Source: Alphaproteobacteria bacterium (lineage in GTDB: Bacteria > Pseudomonadota > Alphaproteobacteria > UBA3830). Taken from it: a stretch of 60,217 bases of DNA. Each line of letters starts with the position of its first letter. Within the stretch, counting starts at the first letter, position 1. The notes below the pieces were generated by a model that was not told the origin of the DNA, made no database searches, and saw only the letters and a list, made by a program, of their open reading frames with translations. Below are positions 19,451 through 28,874 of this stretch, one piece after another. The position numbers and the translations under genes are program-made. Location: NCBI GenBank assembly GCA_015062335.1, contig SUUU01000003.1, forward strand, positions 1-60,217. Reading direction: 5' to 3'.

Positions 19451-22400
19451 TTCCTTTTATCCATTTGAGATTGCATTCATCATATTCATTAGCTGAAGGT
19501 GCTATTAAGATAGAAAAGCTTGTTCAACTCTGTGAAAAACACAAAATGCCTGCAGTTGCAATGACTGACACAAATAATCTGTTTGGAGGCATGGAGTTTT
19601 CTTTCAAATGTGCAGAGCATGGCATTCAACCTATCGTTGCAACTCAGTTGAATGTGCAGCATTTGTCCGGAACAGATCATCCTTGCAATGTGTTGCTGTA
19701 TGCAAAAAATCAAAACGGGTATCAAAATCTAATCCATTTGATTTCGGAAGCTTATCTACATCCGTCATCAAATGAATTTCCTGAAATTTCATTAAGTCTA
19801 TTTGAAAAATACAATAAAGATCTCATAATTGCCACCGGTGGAGCTTTTGGATCTTTGGGCCGTTTTATTGCCGACAATGATATCGAAGGAGCGAAGGAAT
19901 ATCTTTCGTACTTAAAAAAATATTTTGACGGAAGAATTTATGTTGAATTGTCCAGACATGGATTTGAAATTGAAAATAGAATTGAAACAACAGCGATTTC
20001 ACTCGCATATGATTTTAATTTGCCACTGCTGGCGACTAACAATGTTTGTTTTTCTACTCCTGATGATTTTCGGGCACATGATGTTCTAATTTGTATTTCT
20101 CAATCAAAAACTATCTATGACTCAGATAGGCAGACATCTTGTCAGGAATATTATTTTAAATCGCAACAGGAAATGAATAACTTATTTTCTGATATTCCTG
20201 AAGCTTTGGAAAATACAGTGAACTTAGCGGAACGATGCGCATTTATGCTGGTGAAGCAAAAGCCGATGATGCCGATTTTTAAATCTGAGAGTGGACGTTC
20301 ACAAGAAGACGAATTAGTTGTTATGGCTTCAGAAGGTTTAGAAGAAAAACTGGAAAAATTTAAGTATCAAAAAGACTACGAAGAGATCAGAACTAAATAT
20401 TTTGAAAGATTGCGGTACGAGTTGGATGTAATTCGCACAATGGGGTTTAGCGGATATTTTTTGATAGTTGCGGATTACGTGCGTTGGGCAAAATCACAAA
20501 ATATTCCGGTAGGGCCGGGTAGGGGATCCGGAGCCGGATCAATTGTCGCTTGGTCTATTCATATCACTGATGTAGATCCTATTTATTTTAAATTGTTTTT
20601 TGAAAGATTTTTAAATCCGGATCGTGTTTCTATGCCGGATTTCGATATTGACTTCTGCCAGGCTCGCCGAGAAGAAGTTATCGACTATGTTCAAAGGAAA
20701 TACGGAGCACAGTCCGTCGCTCAAATTACTACTTTCGGCAAATTGCAAGCAAAGGCTGTAGTGAAAGATGTTGGTCGGGTTTTAGCTATGCCTTATGGTT
20801 TTGTTGATAAAATTTCGAAATTAATTCCATTTAGTCCAACAAATCAAATTACGTTACAACAGGCAATAGATAGTGAACCGGCATTACAAGAACTGATTCA
20901 GACAGACGGTCAAGTGAAAAATTTGATGGAAATTGCTCTGAGACTAGAGGGATTGTACCGTAATCCCGGTGTACATGCTGCAGGTGTTGTAATCTCTGAT
21001 AAAAATCTTCAAGATATTGTTCCGATGTATAAGGATGTAAAATCTGATATGCCTTCTACCCAGTATTCGACAAAATATGTTGAAAGCGCAAGTTTAATAA
21101 AATTTGACTTTTTAGGGTTAAAGACGCTAACAGTTATTCAGAAGGCAATTGATTTAATTAATCGAGATGGAAAGATTCTTACCTCTCAAACAATACCTTT
21201 AGATGATACGAAAACATTTGAATTGATGAAGTCGGTTAATTGCGTTGGGATATTCCAGATCGAAAGTGGAGGAATGCGAGATGTCGTAAAGAAGTTACGA
21301 CCTGATCGTATAGAAGATATTATCGCATTGGTTGCTTTATATCGTCCGGGGCCGATGGATGATATTCCGAAATATATCGCTTGCAAACATGGATTGGAGC
21401 CTATTACGTATTTGCATGAGAAAGTAAAACCTATTCTTGAAGAAACATACGGAGTGATGGTGTATCAAGAACAGGTTATGCAGATTGCTCAAGTTGTTGG
21501 GGGCTATTCTCTGGGGCAAGCAGATATTCTACGGCGTGCCATGGGGAAAAAGCATAAAGATGAAATGCAAGCGCAGCAAAAGCGGTTTATAGACGGAGCG
21601 GTTGAGCGAGGGGTAAAAAAGGAAATTGCTGAAAAATTGTTTGAGCAAATGAGCAAGTTTGCCAGTTATGGTTTTAATAAATCTCATTCTACCCCATATG
21701 GCATATTGACTTATGAAACTGCGTTTCTAAAAGCTAATTATCCAATGGAATTTTATGCGGCGGTTATGACTTTGGATATGGCTAATACAGATAAACTTGC
21801 AGCATATTATCAAGATGCAAAACTGAATAAAATAAAGATAGCTCCGCCAGATATTAACCTTTCGGAAGCGGATTTCATTATTGATTCATCAACAGATTGT
21901 ATCATATACAGCTTAGCGGCAATTAAAGGTAGCGGCATCAGTGTTGTAAATGAAATTGTTAATGAACGTAAAGAAAATGGTCCATATACGTCAATTTTTG
22001 AATTTGCTGAACGATTGAGTCCGTTAAAAATTTTGAATCGGAGGTTTTTAGAAAACTTTGTTAAATCCGGAGCTTTTGATAAGCTGCATCCGAATAGACA
22101 TCAATTAATAGAATCGTTGGATGAGATTTTATCTGTAAAAGTAGATACTGATCAGTTTTCGTTATTTGATAAATCGTATCCGGAACTTGCCAATGTTTCT
22201 GAATGGGAAGATACTGAAAAATTACAACATGAATTTGCTGCGGTGGGATTTTATATTTCGTCACATCCAATGCAACAATACGAAGACTTTATTAAAAAGC
22301 TGAGATTCTCTCATTTGTCGGAAACAACAAATTTTCCGAAAACAAAAGTCGCTGTTATCATTAACGATGTAACCTTTAAGACATCTAAAAATCAAAGTAA

Positions 22401-22875
22401 ATTTTGTATATTGCAGGTGTCGGACATTACCGGAATTATGGAAGTTACATTGTTTGGAGAGACCGTTACAAGGTGTCGTGATTTGTTACAAATTGGAAAT
22501 ATGGTGGTTTTGAATCTACATTGCTATAAATCAGAAGATCAAAATAGAATCACTGCAGACTTTGTTCAGCATTTTGACCAAAATTATCGTCCAATGACAA
22601 GTGAGGATTATTTAAAAAAAGTGCCGACAATGAATTTTCCAAGGCGTTCTACCATGAATATTACCTTGCGTATATCAATACAAAGTGAGAAAGAATTATT
22701 GTCAGTTAAAAGCCTTATTAGCAATTTTAAAAAAGGTGGAAACTATTCTATAGAATTAGTTATTCAAGAAACAAAACTATTGTTGCCAGGAAAATACTTA
22801 TTGACATCTTATGATATTTTGGATATCAGGAACGTAGTTGGTGTCAGCAACGCAACAGAGATAAAAAAAGAGTAG
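19447..22875 (+). CDS. dnaE: DNA polymerase III alpha subunit
   Basis: 1142 residues, the length of the replicative DnaE class. The N-terminal PHP domain begins FIHLRLHSSYSLAEG; the polymerase active site has GPGRGSGAGSIVAW and the aspartates of MPDFDIDFCQARR; the palm/fingers region RPGPMDDIPKYIACKHG is intact. A helix-hairpin-helix region and an OB-fold (KVAVIINDVTF...KFCILQVSDITGIMEVTLFGE region) lie near the C-terminus. The ATG overlaps the lolD stop (ATGA). The proofreading subunit dnaQ is also in this window at 25930. Confidence 0.98.
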   Translation: MIPFIHLRLHSSYSLAEGAIKIEKLVQLCEKHKMPAVAMTDTNNLFGGMEFSFKCAEHGIQPIVATQLNVQHLSGTDHPCNVLLYAKNQNGYQNLIHLISEAYLHPSSNEFPEISLSLFEKYNKDLIIATGGAFGSLGRFIADNDIEGAKEYLSYLKKYFDGRIYVELSRHGFEIENRIETTAISLAYDFNLPLLATNNVCFSTPDDFRAHDVLICISQSKTIYDSDRQTSCQEYYFKSQQEMNNLFSDIPEALENTVNLAERCAFMLVKQKPMMPIFKSESGRSQEDELVVMASEGLEEKLEKFKYQKDYEEIRTKYFERLRYELDVIRTMGFSGYFLIVADYVRWAKSQNIPVGPGRGSGAGSIVAWSIHITDVDPIYFKLFFERFLNPDRVSMPDFDIDFCQARREEVIDYVQRKYGAQSVAQITTFGKLQAKAVVKDVGRVLAMPYGFVDKISKLIPFSPTNQITLQQAIDSEPALQELIQTDGQVKNLMEIALRLEGLYRNPGVHAAGVVISDKNLQDIVPMYKDVKSDMPSTQYSTKYVESASLIKFDFLGLKTLTVIQKAIDLINRDGKILTSQTIPLDDTKTFELMKSVNCVGIFQIESGGMRDVVKKLRPDRIEDIIALVALYRPGPMDDIPKYIACKHGLEPITYLHEKVKPILEETYGVMVYQEQVMQIAQVVGGYSLGQADILRRAMGKKHKDEMQAQQKRFIDGAVERGVKKEIAEKLFEQMSKFASYGFNKSHSTPYGILTYETAFLKANYPMEFYAAVMTLDMANTDKLAAYYQDAKLNKIKIAPPDINLSEADFIIDSSTDCIIYSLAAIKGSGISVVNEIVNERKENGPYTSIFEFAERLSPLKILNRRFLENFVKSGAFDKLHPNRHQLIESLDEILSVKVDTDQFSLFDKSYPELANVSEWEDTEKLQHEFAAVGFYISSHPMQQYEDFIKKLRFSHLSETTNFPKTKVAVIINDVTFKTSKNQSKFCILQVSDITGIMEVTLFGETVTRCRDLLQIGNMVVLNLHCYKSEDQNRITADFVQHFDQNYRPMTSEDYLKKVPTMNFPRRSTMNITLRISIQSEKELLSVKSLISNFKKGGNYSIELVIQETKLLLPGKYLLTSYDILDIRNVVGVSNATEIKKE

Positions 22876-22878
22876 AAA

Positions 22879-23469
22879 ATGTTAGAAAAATTTTATGATT
22901 GGATGATGAAGCAGGCAGAAAGCAAGCATGCATTAAGGGTGTTAATGTTTATGTCATTCATTGAAAGTTCATTTTTTCCTTTTCCTCCTGATCCTGTATT
23001 AGCGGTAGTTGTCGCTAAAAATAGGAATAGAGCGATGTACTATGCCATTATGTGTACATTAGCCTCAGTCTTTGGCGGTTTTTTGGGATACTTTATCGGA
23101 TATGCCTGTTTCCAAACTTTAGGAGTATATATTCTAGATTGGTTCAATATCACTCCTGATAAATTCAATGAAATAGTGTTAAATATGGGGCGAGACACTT
23201 GGGCATTTTGGCTTATTTGTGCAAAGGGATTAACTCCTATTCCATTCAAAATTGTGACGATAGCCAGCGGTTTTGCAAGAGTGAACTTATGGATATTTTT
23301 TTCGGCATCTGTTATTACGAGAACTATGCGTTTTATTATTTTATCTTGGATTTGCCAGAAGTATGGTAATTATGTTTTAGAATTTATCGAAGCTCACAAA
23401 AAGGTAGCCTTGTTTGTAGTTATTGGAATCGTTGTTGTCGGATTTTTGCTGTTGAAGATATTTGTATAA
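22879..23469 (+). CDS. YqaA/DedA-family inner-membrane protein
   Basis: 196 residues with four to five hydrophobic segments. The segment ESSFFPFPPDPVLAVV, the glycine-rich GGFLGYFIGYACF helix and the KGLTPIPFKIVTIASGFA motif are characteristic of the YqaA branch of the SNARE-associated/VTT superfamily, thought to move lipids across the inner membrane. The gene follows dnaE after 3 bases. A second superfamily member, of the DedA branch, is at 28875. Confidence 0.85.
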   Translation: MLEKFYDWMMKQAESKHALRVLMFMSFIESSFFPFPPDPVLAVVVAKNRNRAMYYAIMCTLASVFGGFLGYFIGYACFQTLGVYILDWFNITPDKFNEIVLNMGRDTWAFWLICAKGLTPIPFKIVTIASGFARVNLWIFFSASVITRTMRFIILSWICQKYGNYVLEFIEAHKKVALFVVIGIVVVGFLLLKIFV

Positions 23470-23477
23470 AAGCTACC

Positions 23478-25097
23478 ATGAATACTGATTTTTTAAAAAA
23501 TGATGGATTGTTGTACATAAAAGCCAGTCATTATCCTGGGTTGAGTGACTGTGGTTTCGATTTTTTGAAATATTTTACAGGTATGCAAGCTTCTGCTGGA
23601 GCTGTAGTGTTAACAAAAAACAGAAATTCTGTTTTTGTTGATGGAAGATATGAGCTAGCTGCCAAATTGAGTATCGATTCAGATAACTGCGAGATTAATT
23701 CGCTTTCGATAAAAGGAATAGTTTCTTGGATCAAAAATAATTTATCAAAAAGCTCCAATATCTTGGTTGATGCAAGATTTTTTTCTCATGAGACTATACG
23801 ATTTATTCAGTCTGAATTACTAGATTATAAATTCATTCCTCAAGATTTTGATGCTCTTTTTGATATTCCGATTATTAATAGAGAATCGCAAATTATTTCG
23901 ATTCCGGGGAAACAACAAGATAAAAAGTTAGAGTTTATTTACAATTTAATAGATGAACATCGCCTGGATGCATATTTGGTTTGTGATCCATGTTCTATAG
24001 CGTGGTTGCTAAATATTCGTGATTTAAAAACTCAAAATACACCAGTGCTTCTTTGTTACTTGTTAATTACAAAACATCGCGAAAAATATTTATATGTAGA
24101 TAAATCGTATCTTGATATGCCATACCCGACGATCAGTAAATTGAAAAACGATCTTAACGATTACTCGTCAGTAGGCGCTGATTTTAAGGAAGTTCCTTAT
24201 AGCATTCAGCATCATAATTTGATCAATATCAAAAATCCTATACCTGCAATCAAAAGTATTAAATCCGATGAGGAGTTAAGACACATCAAGCAGGCAGCCT
24301 TGCAAGATTCAGCTGCAATTATCAATTTTATTAGGTGGTTTGATGAAACTCTAGGAACAATTACTGAAATAGAGTGTGTTAGGAAAATTTTGGAATTTCG
24401 ACAGAGGATGCCGGATTTTATCGGCAATAGTTTTGGAACAATTGCAGCCGCTGATGAAAATGCTGCTATTGTTCATTATGCACCGTCTCAAGATAACGAT
24501 AAAACAGTTAACAATATTCTTCTTCTGGACTCAGGTGGTCAATACAAGTATGGGACGACAGATATTACAAGAACTATTGCACGAAAGGAGCCGAAAGCGC
24601 GAGAGAAATTATGCTATACTTTGGTGCTAAAAGGGCATCTTGCAGTTGCTCAAGCTAAAATCCCCAAAGGGAATTCTGCCGCAATATTAGATGCTTTGGC
24701 TCGACAATTTTTGCTAAATTATAATTTGGATTATGGGCATTCAACTGGACACGGCATCGGATATATGCTCGGAGTACACGAAGGACCGATAGCAATTTCA
24801 AAATATAATAGTGTCGAACTACAATCTAATATGGTTTTATCGAATGAGCCAGGAGTCTATATGGAAGGAAGTATTGGTGTTCGTTTAGAAAATATGATGG
24901 TGTCGAAAAGGGAAGGGGATTACATTGTTTTTGATACCGTTTCGTTGGTACCTTTTGATTATAAATTTATAGATTTTTCTCTATTAAATGGAAATGAAAA
25001 ACTTTGGCTTAATGAATATCACAAAATGATCACAAACAATGAATTTTTAGAGAAAGATACCATAAATTGGCTGAGTCTGCATATAAAAGAATTTTAA
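23478..25097 (+). CDS. pepP: Xaa-Pro aminopeptidase (M24B)
   Basis: 539 residues. It removes an N-terminal residue that precedes proline. Two creatinase-like N-terminal domains lead into the pita-bread catalytic domain, where the metal ligands are recognisable: two aspartates in LLDSGGQYKYGTTDITRT, the histidine in STGHGIGYMLGVHEGP, and the glutamates in SNEPGVY and GVRLENM. Overall architecture and size match the cytosolic three-domain XPNPEP1-like form common in alphaproteobacteria rather than the ~440-residue E. coli PepP; the symbol is used loosely. Confidence 0.9.
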   Translation: MNTDFLKNDGLLYIKASHYPGLSDCGFDFLKYFTGMQASAGAVVLTKNRNSVFVDGRYELAAKLSIDSDNCEINSLSIKGIVSWIKNNLSKSSNILVDARFFSHETIRFIQSELLDYKFIPQDFDALFDIPIINRESQIISIPGKQQDKKLEFIYNLIDEHRLDAYLVCDPCSIAWLLNIRDLKTQNTPVLLCYLLITKHREKYLYVDKSYLDMPYPTISKLKNDLNDYSSVGADFKEVPYSIQHHNLINIKNPIPAIKSIKSDEELRHIKQAALQDSAAIINFIRWFDETLGTITEIECVRKILEFRQRMPDFIGNSFGTIAAADENAAIVHYAPSQDNDKTVNNILLLDSGGQYKYGTTDITRTIARKEPKAREKLCYTLVLKGHLAVAQAKIPKGNSAAILDALARQFLLNYNLDYGHSTGHGIGYMLGVHEGPIAISKYNSVELQSNMVLSNEPGVYMEGSIGVRLENMMVSKREGDYIVFDTVSLVPFDYKFIDFSLLNGNEKLWLNEYHKMITNNEFLEKDTINWLSLHIKEF

Positions 25098-25129
25098 TTC
25101 ATCTACTTTAATAATCAGATTCAAATTAA

Positions 25130-25930
25130 TTACCAAAGTCCAACGACATACCCTCCCAAGCCAGAACCAACAGGTTTAGCTGCTAGTGCTCCTTTGGATT
25201 TCAGTATTGTGATTGTGTTGCGTAGCTCATCACTTATTAACCCCCAAGACTCAAAAACTTTTGCACTTAAATTAATTCCCTCAGCAAGAATTTTTAAATC
25301 GTAAGATTCCAATCCATTAATACATAAATCGGCCGAAATATCCATTTGCTTATCTAACTCTTTTCCCAATACCGGATCTTTTGTAATTAAATTTTGCACT
25401 TGATCGATGCATTTTGATGTGCAAGATGAAACCCCACAGTATGTCAAAGTAAAATTGGGTAGTTGATGGATTTTCAGATATCGTTGAACTTTATTATTTT
25501 GAAAAATTAAAGGATTTTCTAAAAAGGACGCCGCCACGTCCATACCGCTACTTTTTCCGTGAAATTCATTTTCTAAAGTTCGACTCAAATTCATAATATC
25601 TCCTGCATATCCAAGTGATGCACACAATTTTGCGATATTAACACATAAAGCAGCAGAACTTCCCAGTCCGGATCCAAGCGGTATTTTGCTATTGATATTA
25701 TAATTGCCGGAAAAAAGAGGGAAGGGAAGTCCAGTTAATTCCGAGGCCTTTTCAATTAACGTCAAGAGAGATATTTTAGATGCATTCGGATCATTGATTG
25801 TCATAGATTTTGAAGGCAAAAATTCTAGAGTACTTCGAAGATGCTTTAACGGAAAAACTACGGCTTTTCCATGACGAATAACCGTGTGTTCTCCTGTCAA
25901 AACCCACTTTGCACAACTCGAGAACAACAT
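25130..25930 (-). CDS. Mevalonate kinase-like GHMP kinase
   Basis: 266 residues. GHMP-family features are clear: the N-terminal AKWVLTGEHTVIRHGKAVVFP, the phosphate-binding loop PLGSGLGSSAA (about 85-94), and the C-terminal GSGLGGYVVG. The stretch ENEFHGKSSGMD (about 120-131) holds the catalytic aspartate context typical of mevalonate kinase, and the N-terminus resembles the kinases of Legionella and Coxiella. Mevalonate kinase makes 5-phosphomevalonate for isoprenoid synthesis. The ATG at 25930 overlaps the dnaQ stop (TGATG). No other mevalonate-pathway gene is in the window, so the substrate is inferred; another GHMP sugar kinase is the main alternative. Confidence 0.75.
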   Translation of the reverse strand: MLFSSCAKWVLTGEHTVIRHGKAVVFPLKHLRSTLEFLPSKSMTINDPNASKISLLTLIEKASELTGLPFPLFSGNYNINSKIPLGSGLGSSAALCVNIAKLCASLGYAGDIMNLSRTLENEFHGKSSGMDVAASFLENPLIFQNNKVQRYLKIHQLPNFTLTYCGVSSCTSKCIDQVQNLITKDPVLGKELDKQMDISADLCINGLESYDLKILAEGINLSAKVFESWGLISDELRNTITILKSKGALAAKPVGSGLGGYVVGLW

Positions 25931-26643
25931 CAATTGTGATCCTTGATAATAAACTCATTCCACCGTGCATTATTTAAAGTATTTAAAAATACTTCATGAG
26001 CTTGAATTTCATCATTTGATGGTTTGAAACATCGAGATATATATTGCCTGATATTTATGTCATTTCCAGAAGTCTCAGTAGACAACAATGACTCTTCAAA
26101 AGAAAATCCTCCTTGACGTCCTCCCATTAAGTTAATATAAACTTCAGCCAAAAGGTAACAGTCGATTAATGCTCCATGAACTGAACGCACAGAAGTATCG
26201 ATATTAAACCGACGACATAACGCATCCAAGGTGAGGGGAGAGCCCGGAAATTTTTTGCGAGCGATATCCAACGTATCTACGACCTTTTCCATCTGAAATA
26301 ACGGCTTTCCAAGTAACTCCAATTCCCCATTCAAAAAAGAGATATCAAATTTAGCATTGTGAATAATCAAGGTATCATTATTTATAAATCTCAAAAAATC
26401 ATCTGCAATTTCTCTAAATACAGGCTTATCCGCTAAATATTCATTGGTAAGTCCAGTAATTTGTACTGATTCTTCGCTCATTTCCCTTTCTGGATTAATG
26501 TAAACCTGATATGTTTTCCCAGTCGCAATGTGATTTACAAGCTCCACACAAGCGATATCTACTACGCGATCTCCTTGTTCGAAATTCAATCCCGTTGTTT
26601 CTGTATCCAAAACAATTTCTCTAACATTCTCTTGAATAGTCAT
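25930..26643 (-). CDS. dnaQ: DNA polymerase III epsilon subunit (3'-5' proofreading exonuclease)
   Basis: 237 residues. The DEDDh exonuclease motifs are intact: VLDTETTGLN (D13, E15), the ExoII segment IHNAKFDISFLN, and the ExoIII HGALIDCYLLAEVY with the catalytic histidine and aspartate. The C-terminal tail beyond residue 185 is the polymerase-binding part. The stop overlaps the mevalonate kinase start. A TATAAT on the minus strand (26673-26678) 30 bp upstream is a plausible -10, sharing a palindromic TATTATAATA with the divergent gene. Confidence 0.95.
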   Translation of the reverse strand: MTIQENVREIVLDTETTGLNFEQGDRVVDIACVELVNHIATGKTYQVYINPEREMSEESVQITGLTNEYLADKPVFREIADDFLRFINNDTLIIHNAKFDISFLNGELELLGKPLFQMEKVVDTLDIARKKFPGSPLTLDALCRRFNIDTSVRSVHGALIDCYLLAEVYINLMGGRQGGFSFEESLLSTETSGNDINIRQYISRCFKPSNDEIQAHEVFLNTLNNARWNEFIIKDHN

Positions 26644-26699
26644 AATTTATAAACTTTTGTATGCGAACATATATTATAATAGATTTGGGGATTAGTTAA

Positions 26700-27875
26700 G
26701 TGCTGGAATCGGCAAAAATCTTAGTATTAGACGAAGAAGAAGATACTGCTGACTTGTTTCAGCAGTCATTTCGCAAGCATATTTCTAAAAATGCATATAG
26801 CTTTAGCTTTGTAAAATCTAAGAAAGAGGCAGAAGAGTTATTGGCCTGTGCCGATTTCGATGTATTCATTATAGATATAGCCGTACTCGCATTTGATGTT
26901 TCTGGATTCATAAAACAGATTTCAACAAATTATCCTTTTTTAGAAACAATTATTGTTTCAGCGTATAACGATGTTAATATTCTTCGAGACGTAATGCGAT
27001 GCGGTGCTCATGATTTCGTTGCCAAGCCTATCGATTTTCAAGATTTTAAAAATGTTGTGGAAAATGCTTTAAGATTTGTGAAAGATCGACGTACTGCGGA
27101 AAATAATGCGAAAAAACTGGATGTAATTACGGGAGAAATAGGACTTTCAGCTCAATTACAAAAAAGTATTTTACCAGGTAATGAGTTAAAACAGGGATCA
27201 GTTGAAATTTGGGCGGATTCTGTTCCTACAGCGGAAGTCGGGGGAGATTTTTATGATTTTTTTTGGCTGAGTTCGTCGAAGTTAGGTATGGTAATTGCGG
27301 ATGTTTCAGGTAAAAATATATCTGCTGCAATGTTTGCCGTTATTTCGAAAACTTTAATTAAAACTTTTGCAAAATTGGGATTGTCTCCGTCCGAATGTTT
27401 CAAGAGGGTTAATCGCATACTTTGTGAAGAAAATGTCGCAACAATGTTTGTTACGGCGATGTACGGAATTTTTGATTTAGAAACCAATAAATTTACCTAT
27501 ACAAATGCGGGACATTTGCCATTAATCGAGATCAAACCTCTGGATGGTCCGGCTTTTATTGAATGTGAATCCGGTATAGCGCTGGGAATAGCAGAAGAGG
27601 TCGAGTTTATTGATAACGTATTGGACATTACTCCTGGAGAAATGCTATTACTTTATACTGATGGAGTTTCGGAAGCAATTAATACAGAAGGAGAGGAATT
27701 TGATTTTGATCGATTAATAAACGTTATCAAAAATTCTCGATTAATCACTCCTAAAATATTAACGCAAAAACTTTTTTCATCGATTAAAGAGTTTACCAAT
27801 GGAGCAGCTCAATCCGATGATATCACTACTTTATGTTTCAAATATAAGCCGAGGATTGTCAGCAATGTTACTTAA
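26700..27875 (+). CDS. Response regulator with PP2C-type (SpoIIE/RsbU) phosphatase output
   Basis: 391 residues. Residues 1-125 form a receiver domain (acidic pocket D11/E12, phospho-acceptor D59 in FIIDIAV, S87, K109 in AKPIDF). After a short helix (about 126-155) comes the SpoIIE phosphatase domain with AEVGGDFYDF, IADVSGKNISAAMF, YTNAGHLP, LLLYTDGVSEA and the final SDDITTL aspartates. The family dephosphorylates a STAS-domain antagonist; phosphorylation of the receiver would switch this on. The two downstream genes encode the matching kinase and antagonist. The GTG start at 26700 follows GGGGA. No histidine kinase is adjacent. Confidence 0.93.
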   Translation: MLESAKILVLDEEEDTADLFQQSFRKHISKNAYSFSFVKSKKEAEELLACADFDVFIIDIAVLAFDVSGFIKQISTNYPFLETIIVSAYNDVNILRDVMRCGAHDFVAKPIDFQDFKNVVENALRFVKDRRTAENNAKKLDVITGEIGLSAQLQKSILPGNELKQGSVEIWADSVPTAEVGGDFYDFFWLSSSKLGMVIADVSGKNISAAMFAVISKTLIKTFAKLGLSPSECFKRVNRILCEENVATMFVTAMYGIFDLETNKFTYTNAGHLPLIEIKPLDGPAFIECESGIALGIAEEVEFIDNVLDITPGEMLLLYTDGVSEAINTEGEEFDFDRLINVIKNSRLITPKILTQKLFSSIKEFTNGAAQSDDITTLCFKYKPRIVSNVT

Positions 27876-28287
27876 AATAAAGACTGATATATCTGAAATA
27901 GACGCGATTTGTACAAAGTTGGAGAAATTTTGTAAAGATAATAACATAAGTGACGATAAGTCGTATGATATAGTGATTATCACGGATGAAATGGCCACAA
28001 ATGTTATCAATTATGCATATCCTGATGGGAAAGAGCATTGGTTTGTCATTGAAATAACGAAAGATAACAATATTGTACATATTTGTCTTGAAGATGATGG
28101 TATTCCATTTGATCCTTTACAAAAAGTTGACCCGAATTTGAATGAGTCACTAGAAGAAAGACCTATAGGGGGATTAGGAATTTATTTGGTAAGACAATTA
28201 TCAAATACTGTTACTTACAGACGTGAAAATGGAAAAAATCGTTTAGATATTTTTATTAAGATAGATGGAGTAGAAAATGGAGATTAA
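27865..28287 (+). CDS. Anti-sigma-factor-type serine kinase (RsbW/SpoIIAB-like)
   Basis: 140 residues from the ATG at 27865, which overlaps the phosphatase gene by 11 bases and has GAGG upstream; the longer reading frame from 27799 only repeats coding sequence of the neighbour. It is a lone GHKL ATPase domain: N-box TDEMATNVINYAYPDG, G1 box LEDDGIPFDP and G2 GGLGIYLVRQL. Members phosphorylate a STAS partner and, when free, bind a target protein such as a sigma factor. The following gene is that partner. Confidence 0.9.
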   Translation: MLLKIKTDISEIDAICTKLEKFCKDNNISDDKSYDIVIITDEMATNVINYAYPDGKEHWFVIEITKDNNIVHICLEDDGIPFDPLQKVDPNLNESLEERPIGGLGIYLVRQLSNTVTYRRENGKNRLDIFIKIDGVENGD

Positions 28288-28627
28288 GGTTGAAGTTAAA
28301 CAAAATATAACGATACTTACGCCAATCGGAAGGATCGACACAGCCACAGCGAAAGCATTTGAAGAAGGGATATCTCAACACTTGAAAGAAAAAATTCAAT
28401 TAGTAATTTCGTTTGAAGAAATTAACTATATTTCTAGTGCAGGATTACGTGTAATATTGATGGCAGGAAAAAAACAAATGGCCGGCCATGGAAAACTAGG
28501 GTTGATTAATATGCCGGACAAAATTTATACAGTGTTTAAAATGAGCGGATTCGATAAGATCATAAAAATTTACAAGGATTTTGATACTGCTTGCAAGCTT
28601 TTACAGAGTGAAACGGCAAGCTTTTAA
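28277..28627 (+). CDS. STAS-domain anti-sigma-factor antagonist (RsbV/SpoIIAA-like)
   Basis: 116 residues, the usual size of a free-standing STAS antagonist. The phosphorylation loop is YISSAGLRV, with the acceptor serine at S53 or S54. Dephosphorylated, the protein would sequester the kinase encoded just upstream (11-base overlap). Order phosphatase-kinase-antagonist with overlaps makes a closed switch. No sigma factor gene lies next to it, so the regulated target is elsewhere or is not a sigma factor. Confidence 0.92.
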   Translation: MEIKVEVKQNITILTPIGRIDTATAKAFEEGISQHLKEKIQLVISFEEINYISSAGLRVILMAGKKQMAGHGKLGLINMPDKIYTVFKMSGFDKIIKIYKDFDTACKLLQSETASF

Positions 28628-28874
28628 AAGCATGTTCGAAGTATAAAGAGAAGAACAGTTTCAAATGGTTAACACTTAAACACCTTTTGCTTTTGTCGAT
28701 TCCTTTATTCGGCCATCTGTTTCCAGAAAAATTTTCCCATAGTCTAGACTTCCCATGAATTATTCCATCTAAAATTAAATAATTTTAATTATGTTAAACA
28801 AAAGCAAAAACACGGCGGAAAAACCACATTTCATATATGTTTTTTCTATATAAAAAATATCCTGGCGACAGCTA
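28628..28874. other. Intergenic region between convergent genes, with a 12-bp inverted repeat
   Basis: No credible gene is seen. TTTTGCTTTTGT (28685-28696) is matched by its exact reverse complement ACAAAAGCAAAA (28798-28809), 101 bp apart. A small AT-only hairpin (AAAATTA/TAATTTT, 28772-28787) lies between. The right end holds the outer copy of the dedA 3'-end repeat. Confidence 0.4.

Noticed and set aside
27799-27864. Longer N-terminus for the RsbW-like kinase
   Set aside because: These 22 codons lie inside the phosphatase gene and the ribosome site fits the ATG at 27865.
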